From NCBI RefSeq assembly GCF_003999975.1, contig NZ_RJAC01000019.1, positions 62,001 to 126,000 on the forward strand: a stretch of DNA of 64,000 bases, in the 5' to 3' direction. Below are positions 8,384 to 15,678 of the stretch, in pieces; position 1 is the first letter of the stretch, and every line of letters begins with the position of its first letter. The notes under the pieces were generated by a model. It saw nothing but the letters and a program-made list of their open reading frames with translations, was not told the DNA's origin and made no database searches. The DNA comes from Actinoplanes solisilvae (lineage in GTDB: Bacteria > Actinomycetota > Actinomycetes > Mycobacteriales > Micromonosporaceae). The position numbers and the translations under genes are program-made.

Positions 8384-9138
8384 GTTTCCCGACCGGCATC
8401 GGCACGTCGACCCCCGACACCATCTCGCTGCTGGGTCACGACCTGGCCGCCGAGCTGATGGGCCGGGTCGGCTTCGGCGAGCTGGCGTTCTGGCTGGTCG
8501 CCGGTCGTCGTCCCACCCCGTCCGAGGTACGGGTCTTCGAAGCGGTTCTCGTCGCGCTGGCCGACCACGGTTTCACGCCCACGGCGATCGCGGCCCGCCT
8601 CACCTACCTGTCGGCCCCCGAGTCGCTGCAAGGCGCGCTCGCCGCCGGGCTGCTCGGCGGGGGATCGCGCTTCCTCGGCGTGACCGAGGACTGTGGACGA
8701 TTCCTGGCCGAGACCCTGGTGGACGCGGGCACCGAACGCGACTACGACAAGATCGCGCTGGACGCCGTACGCAAGGCTCGTGATGAGAAACGGCTCATCC
8801 CGGGCCTCGGGCACCCCGTGCACAAAGAACAAGATCCGCGTACGCCCGTGTTGATCGCGATCGCCGAGAACGAAGGGCTACGCGGGCCCCACCTGCGGCT
8901 CTTCGAAGCGATCGGGCGGGTGCACCCCGAGGTGCTCGGCCGCCGGCTGCCGCTCAACGGCGCCGGGGTCTGCGGGGCCGCCCTGGCCGACCTCGGACTC
9001 CCCACCGACCTGCTGCGCGGCTTCGCGCTGCTGGCCCGCGCGGCCGGCCTGCTCGGGCACCTGGCCGAAGAACGTCGACGGCCGCTCGGCATGGACATTT
9101 ATCGCACCGTCGACCGTAACGCCGTCTACGAGCCCTAG
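8368..9138 (+). CDS. Citryl-CoA lyase / citrate synthase-like protein
   Basis: A 256-residue protein of the citrate synthase fold, shorter than true citrate synthase (about 370-430), as seen for stand-alone citryl-CoA lyase-type proteins. It carries the C-terminal catalytic elements I-P-G-L-G-H-P-V-H-K (His) and an Asp-containing R-T-P-V segment. It ends P-L-G-M-D-I-Y-R-T-V-D. The GTG start lies within the end of the CoA-transferase gene, so the two are translationally coupled. The pair CoA-transferase plus lyase suggests activation and retro-Claisen cleavage of a hydroxy-polycarboxylic acid. The exact substrate is not visible. Confidence 0.82.
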   Translation: MAEELSFPTGIGTSTPDTISLLGHDLAAELMGRVGFGELAFWLVAGRRPTPSEVRVFEAVLVALADHGFTPTAIAARLTYLSAPESLQGALAAGLLGGGSRFLGVTEDCGRFLAETLVDAGTERDYDKIALDAVRKARDEKRLIPGLGHPVHKEQDPRTPVLIAIAENEGLRGPHLRLFEAIGRVHPEVLGRRLPLNGAGVCGAALADLGLPTDLLRGFALLARAAGLLGHLAEERRRPLGMDIYRTVDRNAVYEP

Positions 9139-9151
9139 GAGATCGACTTAC

Positions 9152-10015
9152 ATGGCCAGCATCGTCGCGGTCATCGCATCCACCCATCACCCGTTCTACT
9201 ACAAGGCCAGCACGGCCACCGGCGAGGACCGGCCACCGTTCGCCGACGAGTGGACCCGCAAGATCCTGGCCTTCCGTGAGACGCTCACCCGCGCGAACCC
9301 CGACGTGCTCGTGATGGTCGGCTCCGACCACTTCCACCAGCTCTGGCTCGACAACATGCCGCAGTTCCTCGTCGGCAAGGCGCCGTTCTACGACGCCAAC
9401 TGGTACAACGAGGAGCGCGAGTTCGGCCTGCCGCGCATGCTGCTCAAAGGGCAGGAGGACCTGTCCTCGCACATCCTGCGGGCCGGCCTCGACGAGGGCT
9501 TCGACCTGGCCTTCAGCAACGAGCTGCGCATCGACCACAGCATCACGTGCCCGATCATCACGCTGCGACCCGAGGCCGACCTGCCGATCGTGCCGATCTA
9601 CACGAACATCTTCGCGCCGCCGCTGCCGCAGCCGTCGCGCTTCGTGAAGCTGGGCGAGACGATCCGCAAGATCGTCGAGGAGTGGCCGTCGGACCTGCGG
9701 GTCGCCATCGTCGGCACCGGGCACCTGTCCCTCGAGCTCGGCGGCCCCCGGCAGTTCGGGCCGCACGGGCCCGACCCCGAGTTCGACCGCCGCGCCGTCG
9801 AATGGATCGCAACCGGCGACCTCGACAACTGCGTACGCGAAGTGACGCTCGACAGCCTGCACAGCCCAGGGAACGCCACCCACGGCTTCATGGACTTCAT
9901 GCTGATGATGGGCGTGGCGGGGGCCGGCGCCAAAGCCGATCACGTCGACACTCTTGATTTGTTCCACACGATGGAGGCTTACTTCACCTGGTACCCGAAC
10001 GGAGTCCCGGCGTGA
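9152..10015 (+). CDS. Class III extradiol ring-cleavage dioxygenase, beta subunit (LigB-like)
   Basis: A 287-residue non-haem Fe(II) dioxygenase subunit that would open a catecholic ring with O2. Candidate iron ligands are His12 (S-T-H-H-P) and His60 or His62 (G-S-D-H-F-H). A catalytic His is probably in G-T-G-H-L-S, near residue 190, and an acidic ligand lies near the C-terminus. A good ribosome site (AGGAG) precedes the ATG. It is followed with a 4-base overlap by the LigA-like small subunit, so this is a two-subunit enzyme of the protocatechuate 4,5-dioxygenase type. In LigB the catalytic His follows Ser (GLSH); here the order is H-L-S, so the active-site loop differs. Confidence 0.9.
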   Translation: MASIVAVIASTHHPFYYKASTATGEDRPPFADEWTRKILAFRETLTRANPDVLVMVGSDHFHQLWLDNMPQFLVGKAPFYDANWYNEEREFGLPRMLLKGQEDLSSHILRAGLDEGFDLAFSNELRIDHSITCPIITLRPEADLPIVPIYTNIFAPPLPQPSRFVKLGETIRKIVEEWPSDLRVAIVGTGHLSLELGGPRQFGPHGPDPEFDRRAVEWIATGDLDNCVREVTLDSLHSPGNATHGFMDFMLMMGVAGAGAKADHVDTLDLFHTMEAYFTWYPNGVPA

Positions 10016-10374
10016 GCAAATATCTGCTGAACAAATTCCTGTACACGGTGGACAGAGATCCGGAGCTGGTGGAGCGCTATCGGTCCACGCCCCGTGAACT
10101 GGTGACGTGGTGGGAAGCATCGCAGGCCAACGCGGTGCTCAACTGCCACACCGGTGAGGCCAGCACGTGGCTTCGGCTCACCGACGAGGAGCGGTCAGCC
10201 CTCATCGACCAGGACCACGTACGCCTCTTCGCGCTCGGCGCCCACCCGTTTCTCACGCTGACCCTGTTCATCGCCATGTTCGAACGGGACAACACCGAAC
10301 CCCTCGAATACCAGAAGGCGTACGGGGCTCGGCTCGCCCACTTCGACCTGCCCTACCCGGACATCGCGACATGA
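10012..10374 (+). CDS. Extradiol dioxygenase alpha subunit (LigA-like)
   Basis: A 120-residue all-helical small subunit of a LigAB-type dioxygenase. The pattern Y-L-L-N-K-F-L near the N-terminus, then E-R-S-A-L-I-D-Q-D-H-V-R-L-F-A-L-G-A-H-P-F-L, matches the family. LigA closes the active site of LigB. The GTG start overlaps the end of the beta subunit gene (GTGA), and its own stop overlaps the next ATG, so translation of all three is coupled. Confidence 0.88.
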   Translation: MSKYLLNKFLYTVDRDPELVERYRSTPRELVTWWEASQANAVLNCHTGEASTWLRLTDEERSALIDQDHVRLFALGAHPFLTLTLFIAMFERDNTEPLEYQKAYGARLAHFDLPYPDIAT

Positions 10375-11330
10375 TCCCCGCGGCCGTCCTGCGCATGTGT
10401 GGCCGACCGCCATCGGTCGAGCAGCGACGGCCGCCCGTGCCCGGAGTCGGCGAGGTGCCGATCACGGTCACGGCGGCGCCGATCACCCCGCTCGACGTCC
10501 TCTGCGCCACCGGCACCAGCTACTTCGGGCCGCCCGCCACCCCGTACGTCCCCGGCGTGCAGGGTGTCGGGCACCGCGACGACGGCACCCCGGTCTGGTT
10601 CGCCACCTCGGCCGGAATGCGCCCCGGCGACGGCAGCATGACCGCGGCCGTCTCGGTCCCGTTCGTCGACGTCGTGCCCCTGCCGCCCGACGCGCCACTG
10701 CCGCTGATCGCCGCACTGGGGCTCTCAGCGGTGGCGGCGCACGCCGCCCTGACCCGCACCGGCGGGCTCACCGAGGGCGAAGTGGTGGTCGTGCTCGGCG
10801 CGGGTGGGGTGGTCGGCCAGGCCGCTGTGCAACTCGCCCTGCTGGGCGGGGCGTCCCGGGTGATCGCGGTATCCCGCTCCGCCGCCGGCCGGGACCGTGC
10901 CGTCGCGCTGGGCGCCGAGGCGGCAGTGCCGTTGCTGCCCGACGACGACCCGGTCACGCTGGCCGACCGGCTGCGCGCCGTGTCCGGCCTGGTCGACCTG
11001 GTGATCGACCCGCTCTTCGGGGTGCCGGCCGCAGCGGCGCTGAAAGTCCTGCGCCCCGGCGGCCGCCTGGTCAACCTGGGCAGCTCGGCCGCCGCAACCG
11101 CACCGGTCGACTCCGCGACGATCCGGGGCGGCTCCCTGAAGATCCTCGGCTACACGAACAACGGCCTGTCCGTGGGCGAGCGAGCCGACTCGCTGGGCGT
11201 GGTCGCCACCCACGCGACAGAGGGCCGCCTCACGGTCTCCCACGAGGTAGTGCCGTTCGGCGACGTCTCCACCGCATGGTCCCGCCAGGCCGCAGGCGAC
11301 GCCGGCGGCCGGATCGTGCTGACGCTTTAG
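10371..11330 (+). CDS. MDR-family NADPH oxidoreductase (quinone reductase/alcohol dehydrogenase-like)
   Basis: A 319-residue medium-chain dehydrogenase/reductase with a GroES-like N-terminal domain and a Rossmann domain carrying V-V-V-L-G-A-G-G-V-V-G-Q-A-A near residues 139-152. The Cys/His zinc ligands of true alcohol dehydrogenases are not apparent, so it resembles zinc-free quinone oxidoreductases. The ATG at 10371 overlaps the LigA-like stop. As the last gene of the cluster it could reduce a keto or enoyl intermediate. The substrate is unknown. Confidence 0.82.
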   Translation: MIPAAVLRMCGRPPSVEQRRPPVPGVGEVPITVTAAPITPLDVLCATGTSYFGPPATPYVPGVQGVGHRDDGTPVWFATSAGMRPGDGSMTAAVSVPFVDVVPLPPDAPLPLIAALGLSAVAAHAALTRTGGLTEGEVVVVLGAGGVVGQAAVQLALLGGASRVIAVSRSAAGRDRAVALGAEAAVPLLPDDDPVTLADRLRAVSGLVDLVIDPLFGVPAAAALKVLRPGGRLVNLGSSAAATAPVDSATIRGGSLKILGYTNNGLSVGERADSLGVVATHATEGRLTVSHEVVPFGDVSTAWSRQAAGDAGGRIVLTL

Positions 11331-11762
11331 AGTCCCGGGCTCCCCGCGGTCAGTCCTGGCTACGAACACGTCTTCGCGGCCCAATGGACTGGACGGTCTC
11401 GGCTCGGGCTCGCGCACACGCCGCGGTGGCTGGGTGGTTGCGCCCGGGCCTGCTGGCGGGCCCGGGCTCGCGGCTTCGGCTTGGCACGCAGTTCGATGCT
11501 TTTCCAGGATCCGGGGCTCTCCCGGCTCGATCGTGGCGGGGTCACGGCGAGCCCGACCGCGACCACGAACCGCTGATCCCTGATACGGGGGTCTCGATTG
11601 CGGCCGAGTGCCCTGGAACGTTGACTTCGCATCGGTCCTGCGTTCTCCACAAGCCCCCGTTTTCCACAGGCCGCCCTCCAAAGATCACCCGTTCCGACGA
11701 GAATGGAGCGGTGGGGGCCTCCCCCTGGGGAGGGCGGGGTCTGTGATTTTGGGGGCGGCGAA
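11331..11762. other. Gene-free gap between the catabolic operon and the sigma factor gene
   Basis: About 430 bases without a convincing gene. The frames that stay open have no start signal or family resemblance. Two 9-mers resembling DnaA boxes, TTCTCCACA at 11643-11651 and TTTTCCACA at 11660-11668, lie here, but a pair alone is weak. Both flanking genes end towards this gap, so it is a convergent intergenic region. Confidence 0.5.
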
Positions 11763-12575
11763 TCACGGCAGTGGCAAGACCTCCATCTGGCGTACGCGGT
11801 CGGGGTCGGTGGTGGCCTCGAAGGCGGTGATTCGCCCCTCGGCGACCGTGACGGTCACGACCAGCAGGGTGTCGCCGTCCGGGGCCACCCGGAAGCCCAG
11901 CGCGCCGTCGACCAGGGCCGGGAAAGCCCCCTGCGCCTTGCCCACGTAGAGCCGGGCCACGTTCTGCGCGCCGCGCGACAGTTCGGCGTCGTCGACCCGC
12001 AGGCGTACGTCGGGGTCGAGCAGGCTCAGCAGGGTCTCGAACTCGCCGTCGCGGGAGGCGGCCAGGAACGCGTCGACGATCGTGCGGTCGGCCGGGCGAC
12101 CCGCGGGCTGGGCTCGTACCCTGCGCCGGGCGCGGCTGGCCAGCTGGCGGGCGGCCTCGGGGGAGCGGCCCACGATGGGCGCCACCTCGTCGAACGGGAC
12201 GGCGAACAGGTCGTGCAGGACGAAGGCGAGTCGTTCGATCGGGGTCAGCGTCTCGAGGACCACGAGCAGCGCCAGTCCGACCGAGTCGGCGAGCAGCGTC
12301 TCGGTCTCCGGTTCGGCCTGCGATGACGGGGCGGCCGGGGGTTCGGTGGTGAAGGCGTCCTCGCGGCGGGCGGTCCGGGAGCGCAGCATGTCGAGGCAGA
12401 CTCGGCCGACGACCGTGGTCAGCCAGGCGTCCAGGTTGTCGATCCCGTCGGCGCCGGTGCGGTTGAGGCGCAGCCAGACCTCCTGTACGGCGTCGTCGGC
12501 CTCGGCGGTCGAGCCGAGCATGCGGTACGCCACGGCGCGCAGCCGCGGCCGGTTCGCCTCGAAACGCTCGTCCAT
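11763..12575 (-). CDS. sigJ: ECF41-type RNA polymerase sigma factor with C-terminal SnoaL-like domain (SigJ type)
   Basis: A 270-residue sigma factor. Region 2 is at about residues 5-75 (FEANRPRLRAVAYRMLGS, then D-A-V-Q-E-V-W-L-R) and region 4 at about 105-160. A NTF2/SnoaL-like domain covers about 165-270. ECF41 factors have this fused C-terminal domain instead of a classical anti-sigma factor, and it controls their activity. They are encoded next to a carboxymuconolactone decarboxylase-like partner, exactly as here (divergent gene at 12696). The intergenic region carries a 9-base inverted repeat. The inducing signal is unknown. Confidence 0.92.
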   Translation of the reverse strand: MDERFEANRPRLRAVAYRMLGSTAEADDAVQEVWLRLNRTGADGIDNLDAWLTTVVGRVCLDMLRSRTARREDAFTTEPPAAPSSQAEPETETLLADSVGLALLVVLETLTPIERLAFVLHDLFAVPFDEVAPIVGRSPEAARQLASRARRRVRAQPAGRPADRTIVDAFLAASRDGEFETLLSLLDPDVRLRVDDAELSRGAQNVARLYVGKAQGAFPALVDGALGFRVAPDGDTLLVVTVTVAEGRITAFEATTDPDRVRQMEVLPLP

Positions 12576-12598
12576 GTCATCCCCCGTTTGTGTCCTGG

Positions 12599-12667
12599 GT
12601 CACATCGGTCACGTCGATGTGACCTCGTCCGTCGCACCACCGACGGATGAGAGCGCGCCGATGTGAC
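12599..12667. promoter_or_regulatory. Inverted repeat and repeated GATGTGAC motif between sigJ and its CMD partner
   Basis: GTCACATCG (12599-12607) and CGATGTGAC (12615-12623) form a perfect 9-base inverted repeat with a 7-base spacer. A third GATGTGAC copy lies at 12660-12667. ECF41 target promoters carry a TGTCACA-like -35 element and a CGTC-like -10 element, so these GTCAC/GTGAC motifs may be divergent ECF41-dependent promoter elements. No transcription start can be read from the sequence. Confidence 0.55.
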
Positions 12668-12695
12668 GCGCCGCCGCGAGAAACCCAGGAGAATC

Positions 12696-13154
12696 ATGCA
12701 GGTTCGGATGGACAACCCCGCCACGCTGCTGCCGGACGCGGTCAAGGCGATCAACATCCTCTACAAGACGGTGCACTCGGCCGGGGTCGATCCGGCCACG
12801 ATCGAGCTTGTCCACCTGCGGGCCAGCCAGATCAACGGCTGCGCCCCGTGCGTCGAGTCGGGGGCCCGCAACGCCCGCAAGAACGGTGAGACCGACGAGC
12901 GACTGTTCACGGTGGCCGTCTGGCGCGAGACGCCGTTCTTCACCGACGCCGAGCGGGCCGCGCTCGACCTGGCCGAGCACTCGACCCGCCTGGCCGACAA
13001 CCCGGACGCGGTGCCCGACGCCGTGTGGGCCGAGGCGGCGCGGCACTTCGGCGAGAAGGAACTGGCCGCGCTGGTGCTGTGGATCGCCACGACGAACTTC
13101 TTCAATCGCATCAACGTCACGACCCGCCAGCAGGCGCCGCAGAACTGGGGGTGA
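12696..13154 (+). CDS. Carboxymuconolactone decarboxylase/AhpD-like protein (ECF41 partner)
   Basis: A 152-residue helical CMD-fold protein. The redox motif is C-A-P-C at about residues 48-51, embedded in H-L-R-A-S-Q-I-N-G-C-A-P-C-V-E-S-G-A-R-N-A-R. In AhpD-type enzymes the second Cys is followed four positions later by a His that relays protons. Here that position is Gly, so peroxidase activity may be changed or lost. The ATG at 12696 is preferred because CCCAGGAG lies just upstream. Divergent pairing with an ECF41 sigma factor is the standard context, and the gene is probably the sigma factor's main target. Confidence 0.88.
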   Translation: MQVRMDNPATLLPDAVKAINILYKTVHSAGVDPATIELVHLRASQINGCAPCVESGARNARKNGETDERLFTVAVWRETPFFTDAERAALDLAEHSTRLADNPDAVPDAVWAEAARHFGEKELAALVLWIATTNFFNRINVTTRQQAPQNWG

Positions 13155-13196
13155 CAGGTCTTCAGTGGATCGTTCCGGAGGAATAGCATCCGGGGC

Positions 13197-13850
13197 ATGA
13201 CGGGGAGTGAGGTGCCCCGCGGTGTGCGGGTGGCAGCCGCGCTGGCCTGGCTGATGGTGCCGGCCGGCGCGTTGCTGGCCGCCGCCGGGGTGCTCGACCT
13301 GCTCTGGTGGGCCTCACCCGACGCGCGGCAGCTCACCGCGATGATGCAAGACATCGAGACCGAGTACGGTATTCCGCCTCCCTCGCTCGTCCGGGCGGGC
13401 GGCGGCGCGATCGCCCTGGTGCTGCTCGGCGCGGCCGGAATGGCGTACGCGGGCTTGGCGCCTTTGATCCACAGAGGTGTGCGGTGGGCGCGCGCGTGGG
13501 CCCTGTCCGGCGGTTCGGTGATCTTCCTGATCGGACTGCTGACCATCGGCTCCGACGCGAGCCGCCCCTCCTACCTGCGCGATTTCTACGCGTCGCTGAC
13601 GTGGACGACGATCGGCGACCGCATTCCGCGCATCCAGGCGATGCTCTACCCGGGGTGGTACCCCTGGTTCGAGGACGCGGCTCAGGGCCTCGCCGCCGCG
13701 GTCGCCCTGGCCGTGGTGGTCTCGCTGGTCGCGGTCGTGATCTCGCATCCCGACCATTTCCGGTCGCGGGGCGAGAGGGGCGAGCCCGACGAGTGGGACG
13801 CCGCGATCAGCCGCATCCGGGCCGCGCAACGCCCGCAGGATCGGGGCTGA
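13197..13850 (+). CDS. Integral membrane protein, function unknown
   Basis: A 217-residue protein with four likely membrane helices: about 10-40, 68-88, 101-118 and 158-183. Between helices 1 and 2 lies a short extracytoplasmic segment (DARQLTAMMQDIETEYGIPP), and the Arg-rich C-terminal tail is probably cytoplasmic. I recognise no family. It starts 42 bases after the CMD gene with GGAGGA upstream, and could be co-transcribed with it. It ends 14 bases before rsmE. Confidence 0.7.
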   Translation: MTGSEVPRGVRVAAALAWLMVPAGALLAAAGVLDLLWWASPDARQLTAMMQDIETEYGIPPPSLVRAGGGAIALVLLGAAGMAYAGLAPLIHRGVRWARAWALSGGSVIFLIGLLTIGSDASRPSYLRDFYASLTWTTIGDRIPRIQAMLYPGWYPWFEDAAQGLAAAVALAVVVSLVAVVISHPDHFRSRGERGEPDEWDAAISRIRAAQRPQDRG

Positions 13851-13864
13851 GATAGCGTTCGGGG

Positions 13865-14596
13865 GTGTCCGCCCCGCTCTTCCTGGTCGAAGCCCTGCCC
13901 GCCGGCGTCACCTGCACGCTCGATGGCCCCGAGGGGCATCACGCCGCCACGGTGCAGCGGCTGCGCGCCGGCGAGACGCTGATCCTGGCCGACGGTCGTG
14001 GCGGCAGCGCCACCGGCCGCGTGACCGAGGTGCGCAAGGGCAGCGTCGCCGTCGAGATCGTCGGCCGCGAGCACGTGCCGGCGGCCGACCCGCGCCTGGT
14101 CGTGGCGCAGGGCATCGCCAAGGGCGACCGGGGCGAGCTGGCCGTGCAGGCGATGACCGAGATCGGCGTCGACGAGATCCTGCCGTGGGCCGCCGCGCGG
14201 TCGGTGGCTCAGTGGCGCGGCGACCGGGGCGGCAAGTCGCGGGAGAAGTGGGTGGCCACCGCGCGTGAGGCGGCCAAGCAGGCGAGGCGGGCGTGGCTGC
14301 CGGTGGTCGGCGGCGATCCGGACTGCTCGACGAAACAGATCGCGGCCCGGGTGGGCGAGGCCACGGCGTTCGTGCTGCACGAGGAGGCGACCGAGTCGCT
14401 GACCTCGGCGGCGCTGCCTGCCGCGGGCGACATCGTGCTGGTGATCGGGCCCGAGGGCGGCATCAGCGAGGCCGAGGTCGAGACGTTCGTCGCGGCCGGG
14501 GCGACCGCGGTGCGGCTGGGGCGCGAGGTGCTGCGCACGTCGACTGCGGGAGTGGCGGCTCTATCGGTTTTGTCGGCGCGGTTGGGGCGCTGGTAG
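13865..14596 (+). CDS. rsmE: 16S rRNA (uracil1498-N3)-methyltransferase RsmE
   Basis: Methylates U1498 of 16S rRNA using S-adenosylmethionine. The 243-residue protein has an N-terminal PUA-like domain and a C-terminal SPOUT (knotted) domain. The knot motifs are plain: V-L-V-I-G-P-E-G-G-I-S-E-A-E-V, then R-L-G-R-E-V-L-R-T-S-T-A. In actinobacteria this gene normally sits directly behind dnaJ. Here 11.8 kb of accessory genes separate them, which marks the block from 2275 to 13850 as inserted. The GTG start at 13865 gives the expected N-terminus and follows the membrane protein by 14 bases. Confidence 0.95.
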   Translation: MSAPLFLVEALPAGVTCTLDGPEGHHAATVQRLRAGETLILADGRGGSATGRVTEVRKGSVAVEIVGREHVPAADPRLVVAQGIAKGDRGELAVQAMTEIGVDEILPWAAARSVAQWRGDRGGKSREKWVATAREAAKQARRAWLPVVGGDPDCSTKQIAARVGEATAFVLHEEATESLTSAALPAAGDIVLVIGPEGGISEAEVETFVAAGATAVRLGREVLRTSTAGVAALSVLSARLGRW

Positions 14597-15403
14597 TCAG
14601 CCGCGCTTGCGCAGCCCGCGATAACGGCGGCGTTCCAGCCCGGGAAGCAGAATGTGCTCGTCGAGACCCTGACCGGTGGCGACCTGCTCGGACATGCGGG
14701 CGGCCAGCCGCCGGATCACCAGACGACGCAGCCCCCGCGCCTCGATCTCGCCCGTGAACGAGCCCGCGAGACGGTTCAGGCGGCGCCCCTGCTCGGCGAT
14801 GGCCGGTTCGAGGGCGGGAAAGGGTGCGTAGAGCGCACGACTGGACGCTTCCGAGCCGGCCATCGGCACGAACGGGACGCCCAGCAGGGCTAGGGTGCGA
14901 TGAGTGCGCTGGTCGAGCAGGCCGACCAGATGCCGTACGCCCGCCCGGTGGCCCGCCAGCACCAGGGTGCGCGCGAGTAGGGCGCTGACCGTCAGTCCAG
15001 CTTTACTATCTCGGTAACCGGATAAATTACCGAGAGTAGCGACGTCCCAGATCTTTCCCTCGTGCAGCTCGTGCGCGTCGACGATGGCTGACAGCTCGCG
15101 GCCGATTCGCTCCGGGGCGTCGTCGAGCGCCCGCCCGCCGCCGTCCACGACCCGTCCGGCGGCGGCCGGCAGCCCGGTGCGACGGTCGAGCACGAGCAGG
15201 AAGATGCTGCGCTTCTCGTGCTCGCGGTTGCTTGACACGACTGCCTGGAGCTGGGGTTCAATGGTCCGCACGACGTCGGCCGTAGGATCGGACGGCCCGA
15301 GCGCGAGGGCGAGGAAGCGGCCGGTGGCCGGGTGTGCGGCGATCGCGGCGGCGCAGTGCCGGGCCAGCGCCCGCTCGTCGAGCTCGTAGAACGTCGGCGA
15401 CAT
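14597..15403 (-). CDS. Unknown protein, possibly GNAT/acyltransferase-like
   Basis: A soluble 268-residue protein. The central part I-W-D-V-A-T-L-G-N-L-S-G-Y-R, followed by a long helix and G-V-R-H-L-V-G-L-L-D-Q-R-T-H-R-T-L-A-L-L-G, recalls the acyl-CoA-binding core of GNAT or autoinducer-synthase-like acyltransferases. I cannot name a family with confidence. The C-terminus is strongly basic (RRLVIRRLAAR, and the last residues ERRRYRGLRKRG). It is convergent with rsmE, with stop codons almost touching, and no partner gene lies upstream. The 275 bases before the next gene hold nothing I recognise. Confidence 0.55.
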   Translation of the reverse strand: MSPTFYELDERALARHCAAAIAAHPATGRFLALALGPSDPTADVVRTIEPQLQAVVSSNREHEKRSIFLLVLDRRTGLPAAAGRVVDGGGRALDDAPERIGRELSAIVDAHELHEGKIWDVATLGNLSGYRDSKAGLTVSALLARTLVLAGHRAGVRHLVGLLDQRTHRTLALLGVPFVPMAGSEASSRALYAPFPALEPAIAEQGRRLNRLAGSFTGEIEARGLRRLVIRRLAARMSEQVATGQGLDEHILLPGLERRRYRGLRKRG

Positions 15404-15678
15404 ACGGGGGCCGTCCTAACGGGCGTATCGGAATAACTGGACCGATCACACTTTAGGCTGAAACTACTCTCCGTGAAAGCGAGCTTAGTCACACTGAGTT
15501 ATCGCGGGATCGACCGTGCGCGGGGGCCGGGTCTTGATCTGATGGCCCGGCCGGGCCAAGGTCAGTAGTCGATGAGTCTCGATCCTGGACCAGACGCCCC
15601 CGCTGCCCCCGTCGATCCGGCCCCCGGTGGGAAGCGGCGGCGGGGTCCGGGCAGGAAGCGCCGGCGGGGTCCGGGCGC

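Noticed and set aside
11643-11668. Two DnaA-box-like 9-mers (TTCTCCACA, TTTTCCACA) suggesting an origin
   Set aside because: Only two imperfect copies, no AT-rich unwinding region, and no dnaA, dnaN or gyrase genes nearby.
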